Shown: positions 48,793 to 57,886, counted from the stretch's first letter. The stretch is DNA of 64,000 nucleotides from JALYNX01 sp044867525 (GCA_044867525.1 JBIOVB010000024.1:1-64000), one strand, 5' to 3'. Translations and numbers: made by a program. The notes: a model not told the origin generated them from the letters alone.

Positions 48793-49497
48793 ATGGAGCC
48801 CACTGCCCTCACAGTGTTCGATGTCACCTACGAGCAACTTGCGGGGACTATCGACCATTCCCTGCTCAAGCCGCAACTGACCCTGAGTGAGGTCTCTGCC
48901 GGATGTGCGATTGCTGCGAGCTACGAGGTGGCTTCGGTATGTGTGCGACCCGCAGATGTGCCGCTGGCTGCAAAGGAGCTCGCGGGGACCGCGGTGGCCG
49001 TTGGCACCGTGGTCGCTTTCCCGCATGGCGACAGCGCGACCGGGATCAAGATCGTCGAGGCCCGCCGCGCCATCGATGACGGTGCCGTGGAGCTGGACAT
49101 GGTGCTCAATATCGGATGGCTCCTCTCCGGGGCCTACGCGGATGTGGAGAGCGACATCAGGGCAGTCGTCGAGGAGTCCGGCGGCGATGCCATCGTCAAG
49201 GTGATCCTGGAGAACGCCTACCTCGACGACTCGGAGAAGGTGAAGGCGTGTCAGCTGGTGGAGGCGGCGGGGGCCGACTATGTGAAGACCTCGACCGGCT
49301 ATGCCCCCTCGGGAGCGACCCTTGAGGACCTGCGGCTGATGCGGGCCAGCGTCGGACCTTCCGTCAAGGTGAAAGCTGCACATGGAGTGCGCACCCTCGA
49401 TGCGCTGCTCGCAGTGATCGAAGCGGGGGCCGATCGTTGCGGGGCAACGGCCACAGCGGCCATGCTCGACGACTACCGGAGCCGGGTCACGGGCTGA
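48793..49497 (+). CDS. deoC: Deoxyribose-phosphate aldolase (DeoC)
   Basis: The 234-aa protein has IDHSLLKPQLT at the start, VELDMVLNIG with D102, the Schiff-base lysine K165 in DYVKTSTGYAPSGAT, and K192/K194 in VKVKAAHGVRT. It cleaves 2-deoxyribose-5-phosphate to acetaldehyde and glyceraldehyde-3-phosphate. Its place in a sugar-catabolic region with a shared GntR-type operator suggests a related phospho-sugar may be the in vivo substrate. Its end overlaps that of the convergent ROK gene by 11 bp. Confidence 0.93.
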   Translation: MEPTALTVFDVTYEQLAGTIDHSLLKPQLTLSEVSAGCAIAASYEVASVCVRPADVPLAAKELAGTAVAVGTVVAFPHGDSATGIKIVEARRAIDDGAVELDMVLNIGWLLSGAYADVESDIRAVVEESGGDAIVKVILENAYLDDSEKVKACQLVEAAGADYVKTSTGYAPSGATLEDLRLMRASVGPSVKVKAAHGVRTLDALLAVIEAGADRCGATATAAMLDDYRSRVTG

Positions 49498-50386
49498 GGG
49501 CGCCGGCAAGGGCAGCGCCCAGCGCTCCGGCGGTGGAGCCCAAGGCAGCCGGCACGACTTCGATCCTCTCCGTTGGCACCAGCGTCACTCGCTCCTTGAC
49601 GGCCTTCCGGATGGGATCGAGTGCGCGGTCGCCGGCGTCGGCGATCCCGCCACCGATGATGATCCGATCCGGGCCGAGCAGTGTGACCACGTTGGCGAGC
49701 CCTATCCCGAGATAGCGGGCAACTTGTTGGACCGCGGCGATACAGCGCTCGTCCCCTAGGGCCGCCCCCGAGTAGACCTCCTCGGCTGTGTCCCTCCCGG
49801 CAATCCCGGTGAGGACCTCGGCCCGGGTCAGCGCCTCGACACAGCCGCGATTCCCGCACCCACAGAGGGGCCCGTCGGGGTCGATCGTCTGGTGCCCGAG
49901 CTCGCCGGCGACTCCGAAGGCGCCGGTGTGCAGCCGGCCACCGATCATGATCCCGCCACCGACCCCGGTCCCGAGTGCAACGCACACGATCGTGTGACAA
50001 CCGGCGCCGGCCCCGAGCATGCCCTCGGCCAACGTGAACGCCCGAGCGTCGTTGATCATCCGGACCTGGCGCCCCACGGCTGCCTCGACCTTCTCCTGTA
50101 GCGGGTACCCGGGCCACTCGCCGGGAAGGTTGGGGAAGAGCTCGATCGCGCCGGTCTCTCGGTCGAAGAGCCCGGGAACTCCGAGGCCGATAGTTGTGAT
50201 CTCCGGGTCCGAGTCGAGTGCCTCGAGGGCCGCGGCCGCCACATTGGCGGCAACCGTGTCGGGGCCCGCCGAGGCCTCTGTGTCCCGCTTCGTTTGAGAA
50301 AGCGTGGCGAACCCATCGTCGACGCCCTCGATCACTGCTGTCTTGATGAATGTGCCGCCGAGGTCGAGCCCCAGATTTCGACTCAT
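49487..50386 (-). CDS. ROK-family sugar kinase
   Basis: The 299-aa protein has LGLDLGGTFIKTAV (phosphate 1), LGTGVGGGIMIGG, GELGHQTI and the zinc motif CGCGNRGCVEAL. NDARAFTLAEG holds the catalytic Asp region. No helix-turn-helix is present, so it is a kinase, not a regulator; glucose, fructose and N-acyl amino sugars are typical substrates. It overlaps the GntR gene by 4 bp (ATGA) and so is co-expressed with it. Confidence 0.92.
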   Translation of the reverse strand: MSRNLGLDLGGTFIKTAVIEGVDDGFATLSQTKRDTEASAGPDTVAANVAAAALEALDSDPEITTIGLGVPGLFDRETGAIELFPNLPGEWPGYPLQEKVEAAVGRQVRMINDARAFTLAEGMLGAGAGCHTIVCVALGTGVGGGIMIGGRLHTGAFGVAGELGHQTIDPDGPLCGCGNRGCVEALTRAEVLTGIAGRDTAEEVYSGAALGDERCIAAVQQVARYLGIGLANVVTLLGPDRIIIGGGIADAGDRALDPIRKAVKERVTLVPTERIEVVPAALGSTAGALGAALAGALSP

Positions 50387-51102
50387 CCCTCTCCTCCATC
50401 ACGCATCAAGACGGCCCGGAACGTGTACCGGCTAGACGCGTAGTAGGTCTCCGTCCGCTCGAGGGGCAGCCCGTCCTGATCGGAGATGGTCCGGGATTCA
50501 CAGAGGATGATCCCTGCCGCCGGAAGGTCGAGCAGGTCGCGTTGTCGCTTGGTGGGATGTCGGGCCGATACTTCCGACAGGGCCATGGTGGGATAGCGGT
50601 CGAGCCTTTCGAATGCCGCATGCAAGGAGCCGATTTCCAGATCGCCGTCGAGGCTCTCGGCGAGCTCGATCGGCATCACGGCGCGCTCGATGGCCATTGG
50701 CACGCCGTCCGCCAGTCGCAGCCGCTCCAGGACGCGGGCTTGCTCTCCGTTCGCCAGGCCGAGTGCTCGCCGCTCCGCTCCCGACGGCTTGATCCGGCGC
50801 GACTGCAAGATCCGCGACGTTGCGGTCATCCCTCTTCGTCTCATCGACTCGGTGAAAGACAATGGAGAGCCAAGCTCTCGGGGCACGGCCTGATGTCGGA
50901 CAAACGTCCCCGCTCCCCTCTTCCGCTCGATCAACCCCTCGCCGGAGACCAGCTGCACCGCCTGGCGGGCCGTCATCCGGCTCACTCCGTAGCGATCACA
51001 CAGTTCGGCATCGGATGGGAGCCGGTCGCCGGGTTTGGAGGCCGCGACCTGGGCCCGGAGGTCGGCTGCGATCTCCTCGTAGCGGGCGGGCTTCTTGCTC
51101 AC
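50383..51102 (-). CDS. GntR-family regulator (HutC/UTRA type)
   Basis: The product has 239 aa from GTG. The N-terminal winged helix reads KPGDRLPSDAELCDRYGVSR and MTARQAVQLV, with the wing GLIERKRGAGTFV. From about 90 follows a UTRA ligand domain (LSFTESMRRRGMTATS, ending ESRTISDQDGLPLERTETYY). Such proteins sense phosphorylated sugars or amino sugars. It is coupled to the ROK kinase and divergent from the SIS gene. The palindrome TGTATATACA between them, and TGTCTAGACA before deoC, are probable targets. Confidence 0.92.
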   Translation of the reverse strand: MSKKPARYEEIAADLRAQVAASKPGDRLPSDAELCDRYGVSRMTARQAVQLVSGEGLIERKRGAGTFVRHQAVPRELGSPLSFTESMRRRGMTATSRILQSRRIKPSGAERRALGLANGEQARVLERLRLADGVPMAIERAVMPIELAESLDGDLEIGSLHAAFERLDRYPTMALSEVSARHPTKRQRDLLDLPAAGIILCESRTISDQDGLPLERTETYYASSRYTFRAVLMRDGGEG

Positions 51103-51146
51103 GTTCTGGCGCGGAAGTAAAGCAGCGCTGCAATTCGGTTCCTAAG

Positions 51147-51158
51147 ATGTATATACAT
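51147..51158. promoter_or_regulatory. GntR operator candidate between the regulator and the SIS gene
   Basis: ATGTATATACAT is a perfect 12-bp palindrome in a locally AT-rich patch, 44 bp from the GntR start and 12 bp from the SIS start. It fits the GT-N4-AC core of GntR-family sites and resembles the site at 48754. Confidence 0.65.
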
Positions 51159-51170
51159 TTCGCGATCACG

Positions 51171-51992
51171 ATGACCGACTCATCGACTCACACCGGCCCG
51201 CCGGCCTGGATCCACGAGGCTCGGGGGCTCCTCGACCATATCGAGGCGACCCAGCTCGAAGCCATCGACATCGTTGCCGGCTGGTGCGCCGAGGCGATCG
51301 CCGCCGACGGGATGGTCCATCTCTTCGGCTCGGGCCATTCCCGCATCCCCCTCGAGGAGATGTTCCCTCGATATGGTTCATTTCCCGGGTTTCATCCCAT
51401 GGCCGAGCTCTCGATGACATTTCACACCGAGGTGGTCGGCACCAACGGGCAGCGCCAGGCGATGTTCATCGAGCAGGTCGAAGGCCTTGCCGAGGTGATC
51501 CTGTCCAACTTCGACTTCGGCAAACAGGACGTGATGCTCGTTTTCAGCGCCAGCGGCCGATCCGCGGTCCCAATCGAAATCGCCATCGGCGCTCGCGACC
51601 GGGGATTGCGGGTGGTGGCGGTGACCTCGGTGCAGGAGTCGATGGCGGGGCCGGTCCGGCACTCCTCTGGTGGACGTCTCCTCGACCATGCCGACGTGGT
51701 GATCGACATCGGCACCCCGCCGGGAGATGCCTTGGTCGCCATCCCCGGCCTGGAATCCCCGATCGGGCCCGGATCGACCCTGGCCAACGCTGCAGTCGTC
51801 AATGAGATCAAGGTTCGGGTGGCGCGACGGCTGGTCGCAGGGGGACAGATGCCCCCGGTCCTCACCAGTTCGAGCCTCGTCGGCGCGCAGACGTCGGCTG
51901 ACCTCTTCGACGCCGCCTACGCCGACCATGGCCGCCGGCTGGCCCGGGTGCTGCGTCAGGACCCGAAATCACCGTCCGAGCAAGAGGCATAA
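51171..51992 (+). CDS. SIS-domain sugar isomerase-like protein
   Basis: ATG 51171 gives 273 aa. The SIS domain spans about 25-220 with VHLFGSGHSRIPLEEMFPR, VMLVFSASGRSAVPIEIA and VVAVTSVQESMAGPVR. The SASGRS loop is the phosphate-binding Ser cluster. The pattern is that of the UPF0309-like group, distinct from GmhA. It probably binds or isomerises a phospho-sugar. A GntR-type operator lies directly upstream and the ROK regulator gene follows 56 bp later. Confidence 0.88.
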   Translation: MTDSSTHTGPPAWIHEARGLLDHIEATQLEAIDIVAGWCAEAIAADGMVHLFGSGHSRIPLEEMFPRYGSFPGFHPMAELSMTFHTEVVGTNGQRQAMFIEQVEGLAEVILSNFDFGKQDVMLVFSASGRSAVPIEIAIGARDRGLRVVAVTSVQESMAGPVRHSSGGRLLDHADVVIDIGTPPGDALVAIPGLESPIGPGSTLANAAVVNEIKVRVARRLVAGGQMPPVLTSSSLVGAQTSADLFDAAYADHGRRLARVLRQDPKSPSEQEA

Positions 51993-52010
51993 GGTACCCC
52001 ACTTAGGCTC

Positions 52011-52039
52011 TTGACACAGTCGAAAGTCTCTGGCATGGT
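52011..52039 (+). promoter_or_regulatory. Possible promoter of the ROK regulator
   Basis: TTGACA at 52011-52016 is a perfect -35 box; at 17-bp spacing the -10 would be CATGGT, a poor match. It is 10 bp upstream of GTG 52049, so the transcript would have almost no leader. Confidence 0.35.
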
Positions 52040-52048
52040 GGAGAAACT

Positions 52049-53236
52049 GTGGGCGAATCGATCCGGATTGCATCCGAATCCGACTCACCGGGGGACCTTC
52101 TCACTTTGATTCGCTCTGGACGCGCCCGTACCAGGGGAGAGCTCGGCGAGGTCACCGGGCTCGCTCGCTCCACGATCGCGCAACGCGTCGACGCATTGAT
52201 CAACGCCGGGCTGGTGGTGGAGGTCGGTGGTGCGCCATCGACCGGTGGAAGGCCGGCTTCACTCCTCGGCTTCAACGGAGATGTCGGCTTGGTCCTCGCC
52301 GCCGATCTCGGCGCCACCCACTCCCGGGTCGCCGTCTGCAACCTCCATGCAGAGATCCTGAGCGAAGTCGTGGCCGACATCGATATCGATCTCGGCCCCG
52401 CCCACGTCCTGGGTTGGCTGGAGGAGACCTTCGGGAAGCTGCTCGCCGACATCGGCCGCCCGGTGAGCGAGATCCGAGGGGTGGGGATCGGAGTCCCCGG
52501 GCCCGTTGACTTCTCTCACGGGATGGCGGTCAACCCCCCGATCATGGCGGGATGGCACCTCTACCGGATCGCCGATCGCTTCGAGCAGCGATACGGGGTC
52601 CCGGTGCTGGTGGACAACGACGTCAACATCATGGCTCTCGGTGAGTACTGGTCGATGGATGCGAGCATCGACGATTTCATCCTGGTGAAGGTAGGCACCG
52701 GGATCGGCTCGGGTCTGATCATGGGTGGCCATCTCCATCGCGGAGCCAATGGTGCGGCCGGTGACATCGGCCATGTGCGGGCCACATCCGATGAAGTCGT
52801 CTGCCGGTGCGGTAACACGGGGTGCTTGGAGGCGGTTGCCGGCGGCGCCGCTCTCGCAGCCCGGCTCCGCGATATGGGTCACGATGCATCGGGAAGCCGG
52901 GAGGTGGTGCAGTTGCTCCGGGCCGGCAACAAAGACGCCACCCGGGTCGTGCGCGAGGCGGGCCGTCTGATCGGCCAGGTCCTGGCGTCGACGGTCAACT
53001 TGCTCAATCCGGCGCTGATCATGATCGGGGGTGACATGGCAATGGCCGATCAACCACTCCTGGCCGGCGTCAGGGAAGTCGTCTACCAACGCTCGACGAC
53101 GCTGAGCACCACCGATCTCCAGATCACGACGGCGACGCTCGGTGACCAGGCCGGAGTCGTGGGGGCCGCGGCACTGGCGTTGGAGCACGTGCTCACGCCG
53201 AGGGCCGTCGACCTGGCCGTGGCGGCGGCACGGTGA
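52049..53236 (+). CDS. ROK-family transcriptional regulator with N-terminal helix-turn-helix
   Basis: The product has 395 aa from GTG. The helix-turn-helix (about 15-65) reads RTRGELGEVTGLARSTIAQR, VDALINAGLV. The ROK domain follows, with VLAADLGATHSRVAV, VGTGIGSGLIMGG, GDIGHVRA and the zinc motif CRCGNTGCLEA. This is the NagC/XylR type, which is released from DNA by a sugar or phospho-sugar. It lies directly before the ABC transporter operon (73 bp to the binding protein) and is its likely regulator. Confidence 0.92.
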   Translation: MGESIRIASESDSPGDLLTLIRSGRARTRGELGEVTGLARSTIAQRVDALINAGLVVEVGGAPSTGGRPASLLGFNGDVGLVLAADLGATHSRVAVCNLHAEILSEVVADIDIDLGPAHVLGWLEETFGKLLADIGRPVSEIRGVGIGVPGPVDFSHGMAVNPPIMAGWHLYRIADRFEQRYGVPVLVDNDVNIMALGEYWSMDASIDDFILVKVGTGIGSGLIMGGHLHRGANGAAGDIGHVRATSDEVVCRCGNTGCLEAVAGGAALAARLRDMGHDASGSREVVQLLRAGNKDATRVVREAGRLIGQVLASTVNLLNPALIMIGGDMAMADQPLLAGVREVVYQRSTTLSTTDLQITTATLGDQAGVVGAAALALEHVLTPRAVDLAVAAAR

Positions 53237-53309
53237 GAGAGCTTCTCGCGAACAGGCGAGATGAAGGTGCCGCACTCGTGCGGCCGTTGAGACAAGAAGA
53301 GGAGGAAGG

Positions 53310-54344
53310 ATGAGAGGAAATCGAGGGCTGACGATTGCAGCCCTTGTCGGAGCTCTGGCTCTCGTGGCCGCCGCCTGTGGAGGCGACGACGCCGTCGAGG
53401 ACGAGACCTTCACGCTCGGGGTGAGCAACACCCTGGTGGGCAACGGTTGGCGCGAGCAGATGATCTGCTCGATCAAGGCCGAGGCACTGGCGAGTGGCGT
53501 CGTGGACGAGGTCGTTGTCGTCAACGAGAACGCCGACACCACGCAGCAAATCGGGCAGCTAGAGAACCTGATCTCGCAGGGTGTCGACGCGATCATTCTC
53601 AACCCCACCGACCGTGAGGGTCTGAACTCGGTGATCGAAGAGGCAATCAGCCAGGACATCGTGGTGGTAGCGGTCGACCAGGCCGTCACCGCCGAGGGTG
53701 CGTATGTCGCCACCAACGACCAGGTCGCCTATGGCGAGCTGGGAGCGCGCTGGCTGTTCGAGGAGCTCGGTGGCGAGGGCAATGTGGTTGAGATGCGCGG
53801 CATCGATGGCGTGCCTGCAGACACCGACCGCCACACCGGCTTCACCACTGCCCTGGAGGACTTCCCGGGGATCACGATCTCCCAGGAGACCTTCACCGGT
53901 TGGGATCCAACCGTGGGAGCGGAGCAAGCGCTGCAGATCATCAGCGCCGGTGACGTGGACGGGATCTGGACCTCGGGCATCGACTACACCGTGGTCGAGC
54001 AGTTCGAGAGTGCCGGTGCCCCGTTCGTTCCCATCGTGGGCGCGGACAACAACGGGTTCATCGACCAGCTGATCAATGTCGACGGCCTCGTCGGCGCAGC
54101 TGTGACCAACCCGCCGGCGATCGGTGGTGTCGGCGCGGCGATCGCCATCCAGGCGCTCCAAGGTGAGTCACCCGATGAGGTCGTGACCCTGACCCCGGAG
54201 GTCTTCGCCTCCGACGACCAGGCGACCCTCGAGGAGCTCTTCGACCCGGACCAGCAGGTCGGGTGGAGCACCTACGTCGAGATCGACCCCTGGACGACCT
54301 ATACCCCGGACCAGGTTTCCGCTTGCGCGGGCCCTGGCGAGTAG
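53310..54344 (+). CDS. Sugar ABC transporter substrate-binding lipoprotein (RbsB-like)
   Basis: The 344-aa protein has a lipobox LVAAAC (Cys23). The type-1 periplasmic-binding fold is shown by FTLGVSNTLVGNGWREQM, QIGQLENLISQGVDAIILNP, VVVAVDQAVT and VEMRGIDGVPADTDRHTGF. This is the CUT2 (ribose/galactose/inositol) type of binding protein. The last segment DPWTTYTPDQVSACAGPG is unusual in ending with a Cys. It is followed by a GC hairpin and then ATPase and permease genes. Confidence 0.92.
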   Translation: MRGNRGLTIAALVGALALVAAACGGDDAVEDETFTLGVSNTLVGNGWREQMICSIKAEALASGVVDEVVVVNENADTTQQIGQLENLISQGVDAIILNPTDREGLNSVIEEAISQDIVVVAVDQAVTAEGAYVATNDQVAYGELGARWLFEELGGEGNVVEMRGIDGVPADTDRHTGFTTALEDFPGITISQETFTGWDPTVGAEQALQIISAGDVDGIWTSGIDYTVVEQFESAGAPFVPIVGADNNGFIDQLINVDGLVGAAVTNPPAIGGVGAAIAIQALQGESPDEVVTLTPEVFASDDQATLEELFDPDQQVGWSTYVEIDPWTTYTPDQVSACAGPGE

Positions 54345-54358
54345 ACATCGGATGAGGA

Positions 54359-54389
54359 GCAGGGCCGGGGTCTTCGGCCCCGGCCCTGC
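54359..54389 (+). other. GC-rich intra-operon hairpin after the binding-protein gene
   Basis: GCAGGGCCGGGG pairs with CCCCGGCCCTGC, a 12-bp stem with 7-nt loop and no T-run. Such elements between binding-protein and ATPase genes often protect the upstream mRNA and lower downstream expression. Confidence 0.6.
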
Positions 54390-54423
54390 CCGCCCCACGC
54401 GATTTGAAGAGGTCGAAGGAGCC

Positions 54424-55893
54424 ATGACCCTGTTGTCGGCGCGCGCCGTGGCCAAGAGCTTTGGCAACGTGGTGGCGCTCCGCTCCGTCGACCTGGATGT
54501 CGAGCCTGGCGAGATCCATGCCTTGCTCGGCGCCAACGGCGCCGGGAAGAGCACCCTGGTCAAGATCCTCTCCGGGGTCTACTCCGCAGACTCGGCCGGG
54601 ATCGAGGTCAATGGCAAGCCGGTACAGCTCGCCGACCCGAGAGCGGCCATGCAAGCCGGGCTGGCCACGGTCTTCCAGGATCCCGCCCTCATTCCGGATC
54701 TCACAGTGCGCCAGAACCTGCAGTTGACCGGGATCGATGAGGATTCGGTCCGTGGCTGGCTGCAGAGCATGGAAGTCACCGATCTCGACACCGAAGCGTT
54801 GATCCGGGAGCTCCCCCTGCCCTTGCTTCGCCTGCTCGACCTGGCCCGGGCACTCTCCAACGCCCCGTCGCTACTGATGCTCGACGAGATCACCGCTGCC
54901 TTGCCTGTCGACCAGGCGGAGCACGTGTTCCGCGTGATGGAGGAATGGCGATCTCGGGGCAAGTCCGTTCTGTTCATCACCCACCGGCTCGGTGAGGTGC
55001 TGCGGATGTGCGACCGCGCCACGGTCCTCCGCGACGGCCGTCGCGTCGCATCGGTCGTACCCCGGGAGGTCGGTGAGTCGGGGCTGGTCGAGCCCATGCT
55101 CGGCGAGGTGGCTCGGGCCGCGTCGACCGAGAAGTCGCGGGTGGCCCGACTCGGGGAGAGCCCGGTTGTCTTCGAGGCCCGTGACCTCCGATCGGGTGAC
55201 AAGGTCAACGGCATTTCGTTCCAGCTTCGGGCGGGCGAAGTGCTCGGCCTCGCAGCTCTCGAGGGCCAAGGCCAGGATCGATTGTTCGAGGTACTGGCGG
55301 GCGATCGTCGCCCTGACAGTGGAGATATCGTGGTCAACGGCGAGCCCCTGGTTGCGCGATCGCCATTCGACGCGGTGAGCCGGGGGGTGGTCCTGATCCC
55401 GCCGGACCGATTGCTCGCCCTGCTCCCCAAACGCTCGGTGCGGGAGAATCTCGGGCTCCCGCTCTACAACCGCGTCAGCCGATGGTTCTCGCTTGCGCCG
55501 GACGAGAAGGAGCGGGTGGGCGATGCCGTCGATCGGCTGTCGATCGACCTCAGGGCGGCCCGACAGGCAGGGCGGCTCTCGGGAGGCAACCAGCAGAAAG
55601 TAGTGGTCGGGCGCTGGCTGGCCGCCGGGTTCCGGGTGCTCCTTTGCTTCGATCCCACCCGCGGGATCGACGTCAAGACCAAGGCGCAGATATACGAGCT
55701 GCTCCGGGAACTGGCTGCCGATGGAGCGGCGATCCTCCTCTACACCAGCGAGCTCGCAGAGATCCCGTTGGCGTGTGACCGGGTCCAGGTCCTGTACCGG
55801 GGCGCCATCGTCCACGAGCAGGCCGCAGAGAGCGCAACCGAAGAGTCCCTGCTCACCGCGGCCCATGGGATATCCGCCGAGGATGTGGCATGA
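54424..55893 (+). CDS. Sugar ABC transporter ATPase, two-domain RbsA-like
   Basis: ATG 54424 gives 489 aa with two ABC domains. Domain 1 has Walker A GANGAGKSTLVKIL, Q-loop TVFQDPALIPDLTV and Walker B LLMLDEITAALP, but the LSGG signature is replaced by LPLPLLRLLDLARAL. Domain 2 has the usual degenerate Walker A (ALEGQGQDRLFEVL) and an intact LSGGNQQK, but its Walker B reads LLCFDPTRGID, where LDEPTRGID is expected. The normal composite sites may therefore be altered. It overlaps the first permease by 4 bp. Confidence 0.9.
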   Translation: MTLLSARAVAKSFGNVVALRSVDLDVEPGEIHALLGANGAGKSTLVKILSGVYSADSAGIEVNGKPVQLADPRAAMQAGLATVFQDPALIPDLTVRQNLQLTGIDEDSVRGWLQSMEVTDLDTEALIRELPLPLLRLLDLARALSNAPSLLMLDEITAALPVDQAEHVFRVMEEWRSRGKSVLFITHRLGEVLRMCDRATVLRDGRRVASVVPREVGESGLVEPMLGEVARAASTEKSRVARLGESPVVFEARDLRSGDKVNGISFQLRAGEVLGLAALEGQGQDRLFEVLAGDRRPDSGDIVVNGEPLVARSPFDAVSRGVVLIPPDRLLALLPKRSVRENLGLPLYNRVSRWFSLAPDEKERVGDAVDRLSIDLRAARQAGRLSGGNQQKVVVGRWLAAGFRVLLCFDPTRGIDVKTKAQIYELLRELAADGAAILLYTSELAEIPLACDRVQVLYRGAIVHEQAAESATEESLLTAAHGISAEDVA

Positions 55894-56897
55894 CCGCCGG
55901 AGTGATAGGGAAGTCCGAACGGCAGTCCCTGCCGGCATGGCTACGCCGTAGGGGATGGACTCTCGGTGTATGGCTCCTCCTCCTCTTGATGCTGGCCTGG
56001 TACGCGACGCTGATCCCAAAGTTCGGCGGCTTCCAGATCGCCTCTATCGCCAAGAACAGTCTCCCGTTGGTGTATCTGGCTGTGGGGCAGGCGATCATCG
56101 TCATCGCTGGTGGGATCGACCTCTCGGTGGGGGCGATGATGATCCTGGCCAACTCGATCGCCGCTCAGCTCATGTTCGAGCAGCCATTCCCGGTGACATT
56201 GGCGATCGCAGTGCTCGTGGTGTTGATCGGAGCCGCGATCAACGGCGTCGTTGGGTGGGTCATCACGGTTTCCCGGGTCCCCGACATCGTGGTGACACTG
56301 GCCACCAGCTTCATCCTCTCCGGGCTTGCCCTCGTGGTTCTTCCCTCCCCCGGGGGTGGGACCAGTGAGGGCTTCCGCGCCATGTTCACCGGCTCGGGAT
56401 CGGGCAGCGGCTCCAACTTCTGGCCCTCGCTGGTCGCCATCGCCATCCCCACAGCGCTTGCTGCGTGGTGGATGAAGGGGACCCGTAACGGTCTCTCCCT
56501 GTATGCCTCCGGATCCAGCCTCACCGCCGCCTACCTGTCAGGGGTGCGCACAGCGAGGGCCAAGATCATCTCCTATTCCCTCGGTGGCGCGTTCGCCGCC
56601 CTCGCCGGGCTCTCCGCGCTGGCCATCACCGGTTCGGGAGAGTCGCGCAGCGCGACGGCCGGGCTGTTCACCCTGCGCTCGGTGGCCGCGATCGTGCTCG
56701 GAGGAGTCGCCCTCACCGGCGGCATCGGCTCTGTGGTCGGGGCCGCGGCTGCCGGGATCATCCTGTTCACCCTGTCGCCGATCCTGAGCGCCATGGGGAT
56801 CGACCCCAACACCGCTCAGGTGGTCCAGGGCGTGCTGATCGTGGTGGTGATGATGATCGCCGGGGTGATCGAGTTGAGAAGGCAGAGGGCCGGATGA
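55890..56897 (+). CDS. Sugar ABC transporter permease 1 (RbsC-like)
   Basis: The 335-aa protein has about 9-10 transmembrane helices. The family signature AGGIDLSVGAMMILANSIAA is present at about 70-90, and ALAGLSALAITGSGESRSAT and VLGGVALTGGIGSVVGAA appear near the end. It is coupled to the ATPase upstream and to a second permease downstream by 4-bp overlaps (ATGA). Two different permeases suggest a heterodimeric channel. Confidence 0.92.
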   Translation: MTAGVIGKSERQSLPAWLRRRGWTLGVWLLLLLMLAWYATLIPKFGGFQIASIAKNSLPLVYLAVGQAIIVIAGGIDLSVGAMMILANSIAAQLMFEQPFPVTLAIAVLVVLIGAAINGVVGWVITVSRVPDIVVTLATSFILSGLALVVLPSPGGGTSEGFRAMFTGSGSGSGSNFWPSLVAIAIPTALAAWWMKGTRNGLSLYASGSSLTAAYLSGVRTARAKIISYSLGGAFAALAGLSALAITGSGESRSATAGLFTLRSVAAIVLGGVALTGGIGSVVGAAAAGIILFTLSPILSAMGIDPNTAQVVQGVLIVVVMMIAGVIELRRQRAG

Positions 56898-57886
56898 TCC
56901 CCGAGGCGCCCCCGATCTCCGTCGAGCTCCCTCCCCCCGACTCCTGGCGGTCCAAGCTCGCCGAGCATCCTGTGTGGGTGCTCGCCGGTGTCCTGGTGCT
57001 GCTGATCCTGGTCACCGGGATCATCGAGCCTCGCTACTTGAGCCCGGCAGGTATCCGAAACACCGTCCTGCTCGCGGCTCCGCTCGGGATTCTGGCCGGG
57101 GCGCAAACGATCCTCATGCTCACCGGTGGGATCGACCTCTCGGTGGGGATGGTGGCGACCGCCGCCGCCTATGTCGCCGGCAATCAGTCGCCCCAGGGTG
57201 CGGCCATCGCCATCCTCCTCGGACTGGGCGTCGGTGTGGTGGCAGGGGCGATCAACGGGGTCGGAGTGGGGGTGTTCCGGGTCAACCCGCTGATCATGAC
57301 CCTGGCCATGTCCGCGATCCTCCTCGGGCTCTTCACCGCACTCTCCTTTACCGTGCTCCAAGGATCGACCACCGTGGCCGATTTCATCTCGACCCTGGGC
57401 GGGGGCTCCTTCCTCAACGGCCTGATCCCGTACAACGCGGTGGTTTGGGCGGGCGTCTCGGTGCTGATCATCTACGGGTTGCGTCGCACCGGGCTTGGCA
57501 GGCTGCTCTATGCCGTCGGGGACAACGCGATCGCGGTTCGGCTCGCCGGGGTCCGCACCTGGCAGGTCCAGATCGCGGCCTACACCATCGCCGGCCTCCT
57601 CGCCGCACTGGCCGGGATCCTCCTCGCAGGGCGCACGGGTGCGGTGGACCTCCAATTGGCGGTGAGCTTCCTTCTCCCCTCGGTCGCTGCCGCGGTTATC
57701 GGTGGCACCTCGATCTTTGGTGGTGTCGGGTCCTATTCGGGCACGATCTTCGGCGCTCTCATCCTCGGGGTGCTGGCCACCATGCTCACCTTTCTCAACG
57801 CCGGGCAGGCGGTGCAGCAGATCGTGTATGGGTCGATCGTCCTCGGACTGGCCTGGCTCTATGCCCGGGTAACGGGGACCGGGTGA
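56894..57886 (+). CDS. Sugar ABC transporter permease 2 (RbsC-like)
   Basis: The 330-aa protein has the same family core (LTGGIDLSVGMVATAAAYVA, ALAGILLAGRTGAVD, VIGGTSIFGGVGSYSGTIFG). It is clearly diverged from permease 1 and begins with a Pro-rich cytoplasmic end (EAPPISVELPPPDS). It overlaps permease 1 and the dehydrogenase at 57883 by 4 bp each. Confidence 0.92.
   Translation: MIPEAPPISVELPPPDSWRSKLAEHPVWVLAGVLVLLILVTGIIEPRYLSPAGIRNTVLLAAPLGILAGAQTILMLTGGIDLSVGMVATAAAYVAGNQSPQGAAIAILLGLGVGVVAGAINGVGVGVFRVNPLIMTLAMSAILLGLFTALSFTVLQGSTTVADFISTLGGGSFLNGLIPYNAVVWAGVSVLIIYGLRRTGLGRLLYAVGDNAIAVRLAGVRTWQVQIAAYTIAGLLAALAGILLAGRTGAVDLQLAVSFLLPSVAAAVIGGTSIFGGVGSYSGTIFGALILGVLATMLTFLNAGQAVQQIVYGSIVLGLAWLYARVTGTG

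Noticed and set aside
52259..53716. 485-codon frame antisense to the ROK regulator and binding protein
   Set aside because: It crosses two real genes and their intergenic gap and has no recognisable domain.
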